In this document: positions 21,901 to 30,890 of the stretch, piece after piece
How the letters are laid out: each line of letters opens with the position of its first letter
How positions within the stretch are numbered: position 1 is the first letter of the stretch
Assembly: GCF_000482505.1 (NCBI RefSeq)
Contig: NZ_KI519443.1
Span: 62,001 to 126,000 of the forward strand
Source: Leptotrichia trevisanii DSM 22070
GTDB lineage: Bacteria; Fusobacteriota; Fusobacteriia; Fusobacteriales; Leptotrichiaceae
Direction: 5' to 3'
Length of the DNA stretch: 64,000 nucleotides
Notes under the pieces: generated by a model
The model's database searches: none
Told to the model about the DNA's origin: nothing
Seen by the model: only the letters and a program-made list of their open reading frames with translations
Translations under genes and position numbers: made by a program

Positions 21901-22757
21901 ATAACAACTGAGTTATTAAATCTTGGACTGACTTGAGCATTTTGTCCAGCTGCAACATACGAATTACCAACTTTATTGTATCTGGTAGTTGTATACCCAG
22001 TTTCTCCTCCAGTAGTCCTATTCCCCACAATAGGCCTTTGAGAAAATCCTTTTCCTTTAAAGACAAGACTTGGTGGAGTAAAGAATGTTGGTGGTGTAGG
22101 ATTTGGTGATCCCGGTTTTGATGGAGTGCTTACCATTCTTGGTTCAAATGGCGGTAATGCTCCACTCGGTGCTTGAGGTACAAAATTAGTTTCTGTCTTA
22201 TTTACTGATTTTGGCCGTATACCTGCACTTATGCTTACTGTTACAGGATATTCAGGTATAATATTCAAATTTGTCAAATTATATGAATTATCTTTCTTAT
22301 TATCTGTCAAATATCTTGAAATCCTATTAGCAGATAAAGTATTTTGTCTAAGATAAACCTCATCCTCATAAACTTTATTGCCTTTCCCTTTATACGTCCC
22401 ATGCCAATCATTATAATAATAATTTATCCCATATTGCCAACTGCTCCAAGGTGATTTTACAACGTGATCCCCCTGCTCCATTAGCTGAATCAATTCCAGG
22501 TTTGAATTTCTAAGCAGCTTATTATTTTCAGTCCTCACTCTTTTGAAATTTTGATGTATATCCTTAATTGATGTTGAAATTACCTGTCTTTGGCTCTCTA
22601 TACTGGAATCTTTCGTTACAGGAAACAGATTTTTTACTGAAATAATCATTCCCGTTAACAAAAATGTAATTAACAAATTATTAGTATAATGCACATTTTT
22701 ACATCTTTTCGCAAATGTACGCAAGTCTTTTCCCAATTGTCTAAGATTATTAGTCAT
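15966..22757 (-). CDS. Giant autotransporter adhesin (type V secretion), paralog 2
   Basis: A 2263-residue paralog. ATG 22757 follows AAGGAG. The N-terminus has the same basic region, hydrophobic core (about 27-45), coiled coil and SPWSSWQYGINY motif as paralog 1. The Pro-rich linker is followed by a passenger rich in GTI, NNG and GIYS/GMSG repeats typical of a beta-helix. The C-terminal barrel, from about residue 1930, is very similar to the other two up to the final GFRAIY. The passenger differs strongly from paralogs 1 and 3, including a long unique section at about 240-560, so ligand specificity should differ. It has its own terminator and a long upstream region, so it is likely expressed on its own. 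Confidence 0.92.
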   Translation of the reverse strand: MTNNLRQLGKDLRTFAKRCKNVHYTNNLLITFLLTGMIISVKNLFPVTKDSSIESQRQVISTSIKDIHQNFKRVRTENNKLLRNSNLELIQLMEQGDHVVKSPWSSWQYGINYYYNDWHGTYKGKGNKVYEDEVYLRQNTLSANRISRYLTDNKKDNSYNLTNLNIIPEYPVTVSISAGIRPKSVNKTETNFVPQAPSGALPPFEPRMVSTPSKPGSPNPTPPTFFTPPSLVFKGKGFSQRPIVGNRTTGGETGYTTTRYNKVGNSYVAAGQNAQVSPRFNNSVVMQNYDEYNTTGGTLDITMGSTTTWSGANVEGKTTLPTNDASDQRNYSINDDVEIGTTDVAGGATVTKTIPHDPFIIYYTSPGATLTHTLKPGNVQEGWIFDTEYSGSGSSKSYTPKWDTVNAFISDSRDHDTTIKGNYKVTDNGTGEETKIFFSYNPSGVGGKPYNPNQNQWGWSDGTGQDVERKAVFNGNLELNGIASTNNTNVLVGLEHQLWAKDPLSSDAADQAEWNKSNSNTTLENKGEITLKSGNNLVGIMIDVEHSNDKNKKRHKTINSGKINVNSNNSIGIDFGSYSFGYLQTDVSLGTINVNGKNNYGFRMSTPQIKDGGGNIMTQGSYNNGAVIKNTDYYDWGMSVDGGNGKITVGGEENVGVSISQSLGITNPKTNTAYADTNPIHNITNLDIEVKGNKTVGFLRNKNYSSNNTNDIVLNDTTVRDLNFGDGAKGSTLVRSDKYGILLNKTINSTKGSTGNSFVQSSNGGYVTNQGTLSSSLDKFTGMVSSGSDGTTKSKVSNTGTITLTSNSDDLVGLAALNNADVANTGTLKVLGTGKNKAGIYNNGTGTATIGNNSNIEITGESSSAVYNNTGTVNISGTNSITANNGSVGIFSSGGTVTSTSGNNLNITVNDTVKKGLGVYAENGANVNLSGAKINVQNGAAGVTAEGTGTSLNLQGSTLTYNGDGYAIYANNGGNIDLSNNATINLYGKATGFEKNTSTVNLTGSTIHIYSNDVTVVNVKDGGTLNTTGLQANVGVMSGAGALSINSSHGFTGYKLAAIDGLTAYNVYNIDKSIAADDTQQNNDSYVFTKNLLVQRAVTNLKAGNNVKAVLSGADMTKIGLSSVVGLDMSSSKNATSNNEAQINLEANTTVTADRSDSGSGGVGLYINYGKVNTAASAIVNVEKEANTVNNNAVGIYSVNGSEVNNAGTVNVGGNNSIGILGMGFRENTSGAVVGAEFGTGAAGQGKSVVLNSGKLNLDGEAATGIYMKNNSGATLSDITATNTGTITMSGNGAVGMSGAGATLKNNNIINITGQKAVGIFGNANSALSNTGTINVGASATTDPVNIGMFTNDTGTSLTNDGTLNIGKNSYGVYGKNVTTGANSKINVGDNGVGIFSNGNSVTVNGELNINPNEAVGVFTSGNGAMNVANNASKVAIGDGSYGFVLRSGGTSERIQANGGTTGLAPTTFTSNTSNVTLGNQAVYVYSADTLGTITNKTAITTTGSNNYGLYAAGNVVNEASANMNLTSGAGNVGIYSIENGNAKNYATIDVGTSDRENKFYSIGMAAGYYNEDTRRLEQTGNIENHGTINVNNEYGIGMYAVGSGSKAINYGTINLDGKGTTGMYLDQNAVGINYGTIQTSANPSKTGIIGVAALNNSVIKNYGRIIVAGTGNIGVYTAGNGTYSQETSSNPAQGGVLTTGSITASNGATDKKNDEQVPTDKKIAGINIIAPAGAKIAKIERNGVPASIDSVDTVKPVPQPQYVTVNSTSLIDLSKLNNGITNVNLSRASSLGMYVDTSGVNYTKPIEGLQHLNLSNVNLIFGSEISKYTQNKDIEVGDNILKPFNDVLAPLAQNGLTMSYISGALNWIATATYKTDGTLAKVYMSKIPYTAYAKSGDRNNYNFLDGLEQRYGVEGLNSREKTLFNKLNEIGKGESRIFVQAVDEMKGYQYSNTQQRITSTGNALDTEFSYLKNEWRNPSKQNNKIKVFGMKDEYNTDTAGIINYTNNAYGVAYVHEDEKIKMGNSSGWYAGVVTNKFKFKDIGHSKENQSMIKAGIFKTMSPKADHNGALQWTIGGDVFAGINSMTRKYLVLDEIFQAKSDYHSYGAAFKTDLGYDIRLSERTHLRPYGALKMEYGRFNDIKEDRGEMRLEVNGNDYFSVKPEVGMEFKYVQPLAVRTNLTVGLKAAYENEIGKLQEKNQARVRYTTAGWYDLANEKENRSGNGKFDLNIGIDNTRFGVTVNGGYDTKGNNVRGGIGFRAIY

Positions 22758-23319
22758 TAAAACACTCCTTCTTAATAAATTTTTTTATAACATACTCAAT
22801 CTAATTTAAACTCTCATCTAAACAATTAATTCATCATTATTTGTTCAATTCTCAAACTCTTACAAAATCAAATTAACAAGATTAAATATAATATTCATAT
22901 AGAATAATTAGATTTTTCTGAGTCAGATTTTTTTTAACATACCATAACATTTTACTTATTTAATAAAAAAATGTCAATACTTTTTTTTAATTATCTTGAA
23001 ATTAAATTAATTAAATTTCTCAACTTAACCATTTTAACTATATTCTTTTGATTTGTTTAATAAAAAATTAATGAAACAAAATAGCTAAAACAGTAATAAC
23101 ATTAAAATTATTTTATTAAAAAATAAAGAACATAAAATATTATACTATTTTCCATTTATATGACAAATACTTAATAAATTTTGAATTACATACTATTTAG
23201 CAAGGAATCAAAACTTCTAGTTTCTAATGGGTTTTAGTAGTAGTAAATTATTTTGTTTAATAACAGTTTTTACAGAATTTAGTGTAAATATTATAAAATT
23301 TAATTTTTATTTTCCCAAC
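22758..23319. other. Region between autotransporters 2 and 3
   Basis: AT-rich and without a gene. It should hold the promoter for paralog 2, but no hexamer pair is clear. It contains dispersed-repeat copy 4 at 23139-23165. At 23254-23273 it also has a 20-bp exact match to the reverse complement of 15838-15857, which is part of the sequence just inside copy 3. Confidence 0.5.
23139..23165 (+). repeat. Dispersed repeat, copy 4
   Basis: Core ATACTATTTTCCATTTATAT, a diverged copy of the terminal repeat family. A further 20-bp family match at 23254-23273 suggests the remains of a short element of the same kind. Confidence 0.6.
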
Positions 23320-23354
23320 AAAAAAAGACAACAAAACCTAAGTTCCACTGCCTT
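23320..23354 (-). terminator. Weak terminator of autotransporter 3
   Basis: On the minus strand a short AGGCA/TGTCT stem (23353-23349 with 23330-23326, one G-U) is followed by seven T. The loop carries the CCTAAGTTCCACTG sequence also present behind paralog 2. The stem is shorter than in the other two genes. Confidence 0.5.
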
Positions 23355-23443
23355 TTATTTTTTTCTTTCTTCAAGTCCTTAACTCAAACATCTATTGAAT
23401 CTCTATTTGTTAGAGTTCTTCTCTTTCTTTCCAATTCTTCGTT

Positions 23444-26400
23444 CTAGTAAATAGCTCTAAATCCAATACCTGCCCTTACATTCTTACCTTTGGTATCATA
23501 TCCTCCATTTACTGTTACTCCAAATCTTGTGTTGTCAACTCCAATGTTCAAGTCAAACTTACCGTTTCCTTTTCTGTCATCCTTTTCCCCTCTGATTCCG
23601 AACCAGTCAGCTGTCGTGTATCTTACTCTTCCTCTGTTGTTCACATCTCCAACTTTTCCTAACTCATTCTCATAGGCAGCTGTAAGTCCCACTGTCAAGT
23701 TTGTTCTTACTGCTAACGGTTGCACATATTTGAATTCCATTCCAACTTCTGGCTTAACTGAGAAGTAGTCGTTCCCTTTTACTTCCAGTCTCATTTCCCC
23801 TCTGTCTTCCTTGATGTCGTTAAATCTTCCATATTCCATCTTCAAGGCTCCATATGGACGGAAATGTGTTCTCTCACTCAATCTTACATCATATCCTAAA
23901 TCAGTTTTCAAAGCAGCACCATAAGAATGATAATCAGATTTAGCCTGGAATACGTCATCCACAACCAAATATCTACGTTTCATGTCATTAATACCTACAA
24001 ATACATCTCCACCAATTGTCCATTGCAATGCCCCGTTATAATCCTTCTTCGGCGACATTGTCTTGAACACTCCTGCTTTAAGTATTGTCTGATTTTCTTT
24101 TGATTTTCCGATGTCCTTGAACTTGAATCTGTTTGTTACGGCTCCTGCATACCATCCGCTTGAGTTACCCATCTTGATTTTTTCATCCTCATGAACGTAA
24201 GCCACACCGTAGGCATTGCTTGTGTAGTTAATAATTCCTGCAGTATCAGTGTTGTATTCATCTCTCATACCGAACACTTTAATCTTGTTGTTTTGTTTAG
24301 ATGGATTTCTCCAGTCGTGTTTTAAGTATCTGAACTCTTTGTCCAGCAAGTTTCCAGTTGCGTTGATTCTTTGTTGAAGATTTCCATATTGATGTCCCAT
24401 CATTTCATCGAATGCCTGATACAGCAATACTTCCTCGTTGTTTCCTATTCCATTTAGTTTTTGGAATAATAAACGTTCTCTAGTTCCTAAAGCCTTGACT
24501 CCGTATCTTTGTTCAAGCCCATCCGTAAAGTGGTATGTGTCTGCACTGTTTACTGGTGTACTTTCTCGCCCTGCCCAAGCTGTATACGGTATTTTAGCCA
24601 TATATAGACTGTTTATCGAACCATTTGAACGATCTAATGTTGGTGTAGCCATCCATGTTAATGAACCTGAGTAAATATTCCATTTTATATTATTATTTTG
24701 CAACATAGCTTGTTTATATGGATTTATTATATTAGGATCATTTACCAAAATATATTTGCTATTTGTCACTTCTGTAGCTTCTGTACCAACAATTAAATCC
24801 GCCTTGTTTGTTAATTTATTCAATCCATCTATTGATTTTGTAATATTTACCCCTGAAGTATTTATATATAACCCAATACTCGAAGCTGACACTGTTATTG
24901 GATTTTTACCTGTTGTATTTACTACTGTTGGTGTTTGAGGTACTCCATTTACAGTAATTGTGGCACTTGTTGCTCCTGCAGGTGCATCAATTGACACTCC
25001 ACCAACTTCTTTACCTGTTGGAGGTGTTGTAAATTCTGCTTCTCTTTTCGCTCCTCCAGCCACTGTTATAGTTCCATAATTTGCTACTATTCCACCTTTT
25101 AGATAAATACCTGTTCCATTATCTGAATCAATATGAATTGTACCAGTATTATTAAGTGTTGCACCTTTACCTAGATACACTCCAACTACTTTTGAATGTG
25201 AACCCGAAGTTGTAATTGTACCTCTATTAATTGCAGTAGCTCCATTATCAGCATAAATACCTGTGGTATTGTCTGCATTTAATGTTATAGTCGATCCTGC
25301 ATCATTTATAGCCTGACTTCCTGAGCCACTTGCATACATCCCTATACTGTCTTTACCATTTACAGTAATTGTACCTTTATTTATTATAGTTCCACGATCT
25401 GTTGTACCGTACCCTGCACCCATACCGATTGAAAATAAATTATTTTTTGAATCTGATTCCCCTACAATTATCGAAGAATTATTTGTTGCAGTTCCTCCAC
25501 CAACACTATATATTCCAACATTTCCTTTACCATTTGACAAATTAATGGTTGCATTATTATTTACAGTTCCAGCTGAATAAAGTCCGTAGTTTTGGTTTCC
25601 AGTTGAAGAGATAGCAGTATTATTTGTTACTGTTCCTTTAGTGTCGTTTGAATAAACATATACACTGTTGTTTCCAAGTCCTATATTTGAAATAGTTGAA
25701 GTTATTGTATTTCCACTACCTACATTCACAAATCCAAATGAGTTATCACCCAAATTAAATGTCGTTCCATTGTTTGTAATATTTTGTCCACTTCCAACAG
25801 TATAAACTCCCACTGCCTCATTAGAACCCGTTGTAATTGTTCCTCCAGTTAAGTTTACATTTCCACCTTGAGAATAAATTCCAATTCCACCATTTCCAAC
25901 AGTAACATTACCTGAGTTATTTGATGTATAACCATATAATCCAATTGAGTTTTTACCTACAGTAACAGTTCCTCCATTTGTTAATGTATGATTTGCATTG
26001 TCAGTATAAATTGCAACATTAGGATTTGATAATGAAGCAGAATCTCCCATTGTAATTGTTCCTGCATTTAACACATTATATGTAGCAGCTGCACCTTCTG
26101 TAGCATACAACCCTACATTTTTATCTCCTGTCATTGTAATCGTACCTGTATTTTTTAACATATCTGTTCCAGCTGCTGAAATTGCTTTAGGTTTATACGA
26201 TACTCCAATAGAATTATTACCTGAACTTGTAATTGTTCCATCATTTGTAATTGCCTGATCAGTATCTTCCGAGTATAGTCCTGTTGAGTTTGAGCCTATT
26301 GTAACTGCACCTTTATTAGTAACTATTGAATCGTCTTTCCCATATATTGCAGTTGAAGAATCTCCCATTGTGATTTTTCCTGTAGTATCATTATTCAATA

Positions 26401-29194
26401 TTCCATATTTAGCATACATACCGGTTGACTTTGCTCCTGACAAATTAACTGTACCATAGTTATTTATTGTAACATCAGCTCTATTTGTATGTGCTTTGTT
26501 TTCCTGTGCAAGTGCTACCAATCCAGTTTTAGTTCCTGTTATTGTTTGACTGTTATTATTATCTATAGAAGAATTTGCAATTTCAAGCTGATTAAGTGCA
26601 TCATTATCATCATCAAGATTTACATTTTGATTTATAGTAAGTTTACTTTTGTACAACATAAACGTTTTATAACCTGCACCTTGTATATTTGCTCCTGTAG
26701 CTTTTGAAACAGAATCTCCTGTTGTATCAGATAAATTCATTCCTACATCTGAAGCTACAAATAACCTTGAACCTTTATTCATATTCAATGTTAAATTCTT
26801 TAAACTTCCATTAAAGATATTATTTGCCCAAGTAGTTATATCTCCTGAATTAAATGAAGCATAATGTGAAGGGGCAGTATAGTAAAATGCAGTTCCTCTA
26901 CTATTAACATCACTACCTCCTGCAACATCAGCAGTCAATTTACCAGCTATATTGAATTTTCCGCCATCTGAATAAAATAACAATGAACCTTGTCCAGTTT
27001 TAGCAGTTGAATTTTTACCTGCCGCAAATGTAGTAGTTGATGAAGTATTTTTTCCTTCAAAAAAGTTTACGGATCCATCATTAGCAACAACATTTGTTTT
27101 TCCTAATGTTAAATTACCATTTGAAAAAGTTCCTATAGATTTATTACCCGTTACAGTTATATCAATTTCTCCATTTGTACTATCTAAAGTTCCACTTTCC
27201 ATTGGAGTCGCATTTCCAACTATAACTCCAACTGAACCGTTTCCAGCACTGTTAAGGGTTATCTTACCTTTATTTGTAAATGAACCCGTTCCTTTAGTTA
27301 CAACTCCTTGTGAAACATCAGAAGAAGTGACATTAATTTCTGCACCACTTTCATTTTTCCCTTTTCCAGTACCATAAACAACCATACCAACATTTTTCCC
27401 AGCTGTTACATTTACTTTACCTGTATTTATAACCGTTCCATTACTTGTATAAAGTCCTATATTTGTATTACCTGTACTTGAAATGTTTATATTACCTGTA
27501 TTTGTCATACTACTGTTTGCATCATTATCAATATTATTATTTCTAAGTCCAATCGAATTATTTTTTGAACCTGTTATATTTATATCTCCTGCATTTGTAA
27601 CATTTTGATGTAATTCCGAATACATCCCAAAAGAATTTTCTCCACTTACATTTATGGTTCCACCACCGGAATTTTCAACTGTCAAGGCACGACTAGGATC
27701 AGCTTGTTTTTGTACCGCTATTCCTCCTGAATTATCTCCACTGATGTTCATTATTCCACCTGATGCATTTTGAAATACTGAACCTGCTGCTACATTATTA
27801 TTTGCAGTTCCTCCACCAGGCAGTGTAGCTTTCGTACTTAGCCCTATACCGTAGCTAGTATTACCAGCCATAGTAACATTACCTTTATTTATAGCTTTTA
27901 CAACCCATCCTGGACTTTTTACATAAAAACCAAATCCCGTTGAAGTGTTTCCTGTTAAATTGATGGTTCCACCTGTTTCATTTATTGCTGTATATATTCC
28001 TGTAGGATTTTGTTCCTGAGTAAATGTAAAAGCTGATTGTCTATCAAACTCCCCTTTTATTGTACCTTTATTTATACCTGTTACATTTACACCATTTTCT
28101 TGTGTTGTTAGTTCCATTCCTGCTGTATTTGTAGCATTTAAATTAATTTTCCCCTCATTAGTAAATTTACTTTCTCCTGAACTACTTTCTATGGGATCAA
28201 AAGATAATGCTCTTTCACCTGAAGCATTTACATTAAATGTAACACCTGTCCCTATACCATAATTACCTGCTTTAGTTATCTCTAATATTGCATGTGCTTT
28301 ATAATTAGGATTATCACCATTTGCTCCACAATAAGGGGTTGGATGAGTTTTACACCATGCCTCATCATTAGCTCCTGTTAAATTGTATACTCCATCAGAA
28401 ACAGTAGTTAAATTTCTGGCCAACACTGTTTGTTCTTGAGCATTCCAAAAAGCGTTTAATGCCACTGCTGTTATATTTACAGGAACAGTATTTATCGTTG
28501 GTACATTTGGTGCTACTGGGCTAAAATTAACCGGTGTTGGTGTTTGCGGTGTTGTTGCTTGTTTTGCTGGAATAGTTATCGCACCTTTTTGTACTTGCCT
28601 TGGCGTTATTCCCGCATTTACTTCAAATCCTACGATTGGTTCTTTTACTGGCTTTGTACTCGCTATTCCATAATTACCTGATAAACCTGTAGCTGATTTT
28701 GGATTTCTTGTTTTTGAAAACAATGAGTATTTATCACTATCTGGAGATATAGTTCTTTCATAAACATTTAAACTTCTTTGAAATATTCCTTCATAAGGAT
28801 ATTTCGCCTTTTTATCCCCTTTACCTTTATAAGTTCCGTTCCAGTTATTATTGAAGTAATTTATACCATATTGCCAGCTGCTCCAAGGTGATTTTACAAC
28901 ATGATCTCCTTGTTCCATTAATTGAATAAGTTCAAGATTTGTGTTTTTTAGTAATTTGTCATTTTCACGTCTTGTTTCCTTAACTTTTTGATGCATACCT
29001 TTTATTGAAGATGAAATTTCCTGTTTCTGATTTTCTATGCTTTTATCTGTAGTTGCAGAAAATAAATTGCTTGTGATTGATACCATTCCTGTCATTAAAA
29101 ACGTGATTAATGCAGAATCTGTATACTTAAAATCTTTTGTTCTCTTTGCAAATGCTCTTAAATCCTGTGAAACTTGTCTAAGATTATTCGTCAT
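23444..29194 (-). CDS. Giant autotransporter adhesin (type V secretion), paralog 3
   Basis: A 1916-residue paralog. I start at ATG 29194 (MTNNLRQ, as in paralog 2) because the in-frame GTG at 29206 is fused to the AGGAG site. It has the same hydrophobic signal core (about 27-46), coiled coil, SPWSSWQYGINY motif and Pro-rich linker (about 205-235), then the shortest of the three beta-helix passengers. Its C-terminal ~330-residue barrel is close to those of paralogs 1 and 2. A Cys pair (C281 and C289, CKTHPTPYC) lies at the passenger start, which is unusual because most autotransporter passengers avoid cysteine. It is the most upstream of the three tandem genes. Confidence 0.92.
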   Translation of the reverse strand: MTNNLRQVSQDLRAFAKRTKDFKYTDSALITFLMTGMVSITSNLFSATTDKSIENQKQEISSSIKGMHQKVKETRRENDKLLKNTNLELIQLMEQGDHVVKSPWSSWQYGINYFNNNWNGTYKGKGDKKAKYPYEGIFQRSLNVYERTISPDSDKYSLFSKTRNPKSATGLSGNYGIASTKPVKEPIVGFEVNAGITPRQVQKGAITIPAKQATTPQTPTPVNFSPVAPNVPTINTVPVNITAVALNAFWNAQEQTVLARNLTTVSDGVYNLTGANDEAWCKTHPTPYCGANGDNPNYKAHAILEITKAGNYGIGTGVTFNVNASGERALSFDPIESSSGESKFTNEGKINLNATNTAGMELTTQENGVNVTGINKGTIKGEFDRQSAFTFTQEQNPTGIYTAINETGGTINLTGNTSTGFGFYVKSPGWVVKAINKGNVTMAGNTSYGIGLSTKATLPGGGTANNNVAAGSVFQNASGGIMNISGDNSGGIAVQKQADPSRALTVENSGGGTINVSGENSFGMYSELHQNVTNAGDINITGSKNNSIGLRNNNIDNDANSSMTNTGNINISSTGNTNIGLYTSNGTVINTGKVNVTAGKNVGMVVYGTGKGKNESGAEINVTSSDVSQGVVTKGTGSFTNKGKITLNSAGNGSVGVIVGNATPMESGTLDSTNGEIDITVTGNKSIGTFSNGNLTLGKTNVVANDGSVNFFEGKNTSSTTTFAAGKNSTAKTGQGSLLFYSDGGKFNIAGKLTADVAGGSDVNSRGTAFYYTAPSHYASFNSGDITTWANNIFNGSLKNLTLNMNKGSRLFVASDVGMNLSDTTGDSVSKATGANIQGAGYKTFMLYKSKLTINQNVNLDDDNDALNQLEIANSSIDNNNSQTITGTKTGLVALAQENKAHTNRADVTINNYGTVNLSGAKSTGMYAKYGILNNDTTGKITMGDSSTAIYGKDDSIVTNKGAVTIGSNSTGLYSEDTDQAITNDGTITSSGNNSIGVSYKPKAISAAGTDMLKNTGTITMTGDKNVGLYATEGAAATYNVLNAGTITMGDSASLSNPNVAIYTDNANHTLTNGGTVTVGKNSIGLYGYTSNNSGNVTVGNGGIGIYSQGGNVNLTGGTITTGSNEAVGVYTVGSGQNITNNGTTFNLGDNSFGFVNVGSGNTITSTISNIGLGNNSVYVYSNDTKGTVTNNTAISSTGNQNYGLYSAGTVNNNATINLSNGKGNVGIYSVGGGTATNNSSIIVGESDSKNNLFSIGMGAGYGTTDRGTIINKGTITVNGKDSIGMYASGSGSQAINDAGSTITLNADNTTGIYADNGATAINRGTITTSGSHSKVVGVYLGKGATLNNTGTIHIDSDNGTGIYLKGGIVANYGTITVAGGAKREAEFTTPPTGKEVGGVSIDAPAGATSATITVNGVPQTPTVVNTTGKNPITVSASSIGLYINTSGVNITKSIDGLNKLTNKADLIVGTEATEVTNSKYILVNDPNIINPYKQAMLQNNNIKWNIYSGSLTWMATPTLDRSNGSINSLYMAKIPYTAWAGRESTPVNSADTYHFTDGLEQRYGVKALGTRERLLFQKLNGIGNNEEVLLYQAFDEMMGHQYGNLQQRINATGNLLDKEFRYLKHDWRNPSKQNNKIKVFGMRDEYNTDTAGIINYTSNAYGVAYVHEDEKIKMGNSSGWYAGAVTNRFKFKDIGKSKENQTILKAGVFKTMSPKKDYNGALQWTIGGDVFVGINDMKRRYLVVDDVFQAKSDYHSYGAALKTDLGYDVRLSERTHFRPYGALKMEYGRFNDIKEDRGEMRLEVKGNDYFSVKPEVGMEFKYVQPLAVRTNLTVGLTAAYENELGKVGDVNNRGRVRYTTADWFGIRGEKDDRKGNGKFDLNIGVDNTRFGVTVNGGYDTKGKNVRAGIGFRAIY

Positions 29195-29870
29195 TTTGAT
29201 TCTCACTCCTTCTCAACTAAATTTTTTCATATTTAACAAATTAAAATTCTAATTATGATTAGTGATTTCATTTTAAGATTAGATAGTTTTTTATTAAATA
29301 TCCATATTATTACGTTTTTTCAAACTTTTATCAAAACAATTTCTCAACTCTCTTATTAAAAATCACATAAAATCAAACTTACAAATCGAATAACTTTTAA
29401 AATTCAGCATTAAATTAATAAAGCACTTCAAATTTTTATGTTTAACTTTATAGTAATTTTTTACAAGCAGTCTAACTATAATGCAGTTTATTACAATTCA
29501 AATTTATTTAAATAACAAATTTATACTTAGTTCATTGCAAATAAAAGTTTTAAAAAACTTATTATTCTTTATTTTATCAAATTTAATAAAAAAATACAAT
29601 ATCTTTTTCAAAAAAACCTGTTTTTTTTAATATTTTTTTATAAAAATAGCTATATTTTTTTACTAAAATAAAATATTTCTTTAAATTTAAACCAAATTTC
29701 ATTAAAAAAAGCATACACCTTTTTTCTTGACAATCCCCCAAAAACTTGGTACAGTCTATTTATGATAAAATTATTTTGAACCAGAATCCAAATTATTTAA
29801 TTTTTATTCCGATTCCAAAGTAATTTACGCATATTAAACGTTAAAAATTTTAAAAGGGGGAGCAGCTGAC
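29195..29870. other. Divergent intergenic between autotransporter 3 and RhuM gene
   Basis: About 675 bp, extremely AT-rich, holding the start regions of two divergent genes. AAAATCACATAAA-like sequence near 29360 also occurs upstream of paralog 1, near 13246. A TTGACA (29727-29732) fits a plus-strand -35, but no clear -10 follows at standard spacing. No gene is visible. Confidence 0.45.
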
Positions 29871-30875
29871 ATGAATAACGAAATAATTATTTATAATACA
29901 GAAGACGGAAAGGCCCAGATAAGTTTACGCCTGGAAAACGGCATGGTTTGGCTAAGCCAGTCTGAAATAGCCGAACTCTTTGACACAACTAAACAAAATA
30001 TAAGCAAACATATAAAAGCTATTTTTGAAGACAGAGAATTAAACAGGGAAGTGGTTGTAAACTATCAGTTGACTACCACTCAACACGGAGCAATTAAAGG
30101 TAAAACTCAGACAAAAAAAGTTGCCTACTATAACCTTGATATGATATTAGCCATAGGTTATCGTGTACGTTCACCTAGAGGAATGCAGTTCAGGAATTAT
30201 GCAACAACAATTTTAAAAGAGTATCTTGTCAAAGGATTTGCTATAGATGACGAAAAACTTAAAAATTTAGGCGGTGGAAATTATTTCAAAGAACTGTTAG
30301 ACAGAATCCGAGATATTCGTTCAAGTGAAAAAGTTTTTTATCGCCAAATTTTAGATTTATTTTCCACAAGTATTGACTACAATCCTAAAAGTGAAGAAGC
30401 GAAACATTTTTTCGCTACTGTTCAAAATAAAATGCACTTTGCCATACACAGCCACACAGCAAGTGAATTAATTTATAATCGTGTTGATAGTGAAAAATCA
30501 TTTATGGGGCTTTCGACATTTAAAGGGGAGCTCCCTACTCTTAATGAAGCCAAGATCGCTAAAAATTATTTGACAGAAAAAGAACTTAAAGGGTTGAATC
30601 AATTAGTTTCGGGATATTTAGACTTTGCAGAAAGACAGGCAGAAAAAGAAATATCAATGACAATGCAGGACTGGGTAAATCATGTAGATAAAATCCTTAC
30701 AGCTTCTGGAGAAAATTTGCTTTCAGGAAATGGAGAAGTTTCACACACTCAAATGATAAAAAAAGTAGAAAATGAATATAAGAAATATCAATCAAAAACT
30801 TTAAGTAAAGTTGAAAAAGATTATCTCAAAGAAATTAAAAATATTGAAACAAAAATAAATAAAATCAAAATTTAA
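29871..30875 (+). CDS. RhuM-family protein
   Basis: 334 residues, matching the RhuM (virulence protein RhuM/Fic-associated) family along its whole length. It opens with IIIYNTEDGKAQISLRLENG, then a WLSQSEIAELFDTTKQNISKH segment that looks like a DNA-binding or KilA-N-like helix-turn-helix, then YYNLDMILAIGYRVRSPRG, which is highly characteristic. The C-terminal half carries LIYNRVDSEKSFMGLSTFKG. The biochemical role is not established; members occur in pathogenicity and defence islands and near restriction genes. A GGGGGAG ribosome site precedes the ATG. The next gene starts 15 bp after its stop, so the two may be cotranscribed. No other phage or island genes lie next to it. Confidence 0.85.
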   Translation: MNNEIIIYNTEDGKAQISLRLENGMVWLSQSEIAELFDTTKQNISKHIKAIFEDRELNREVVVNYQLTTTQHGAIKGKTQTKKVAYYNLDMILAIGYRVRSPRGMQFRNYATTILKEYLVKGFAIDDEKLKNLGGGNYFKELLDRIRDIRSSEKVFYRQILDLFSTSIDYNPKSEEAKHFFATVQNKMHFAIHSHTASELIYNRVDSEKSFMGLSTFKGELPTLNEAKIAKNYLTEKELKGLNQLVSGYLDFAERQAEKEISMTMQDWVNHVDKILTASGENLLSGNGEVSHTQMIKKVENEYKKYQSKTLSKVEKDYLKEIKNIETKINKIKI

Positions 30876-30890
30876 AAGGAGGTGCAGATA

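Noticed and set aside
29871-30875. Prophage or genomic island boundary at the RhuM gene
   Set aside because: No integrase, tRNA, attachment repeats or other phage genes are nearby.
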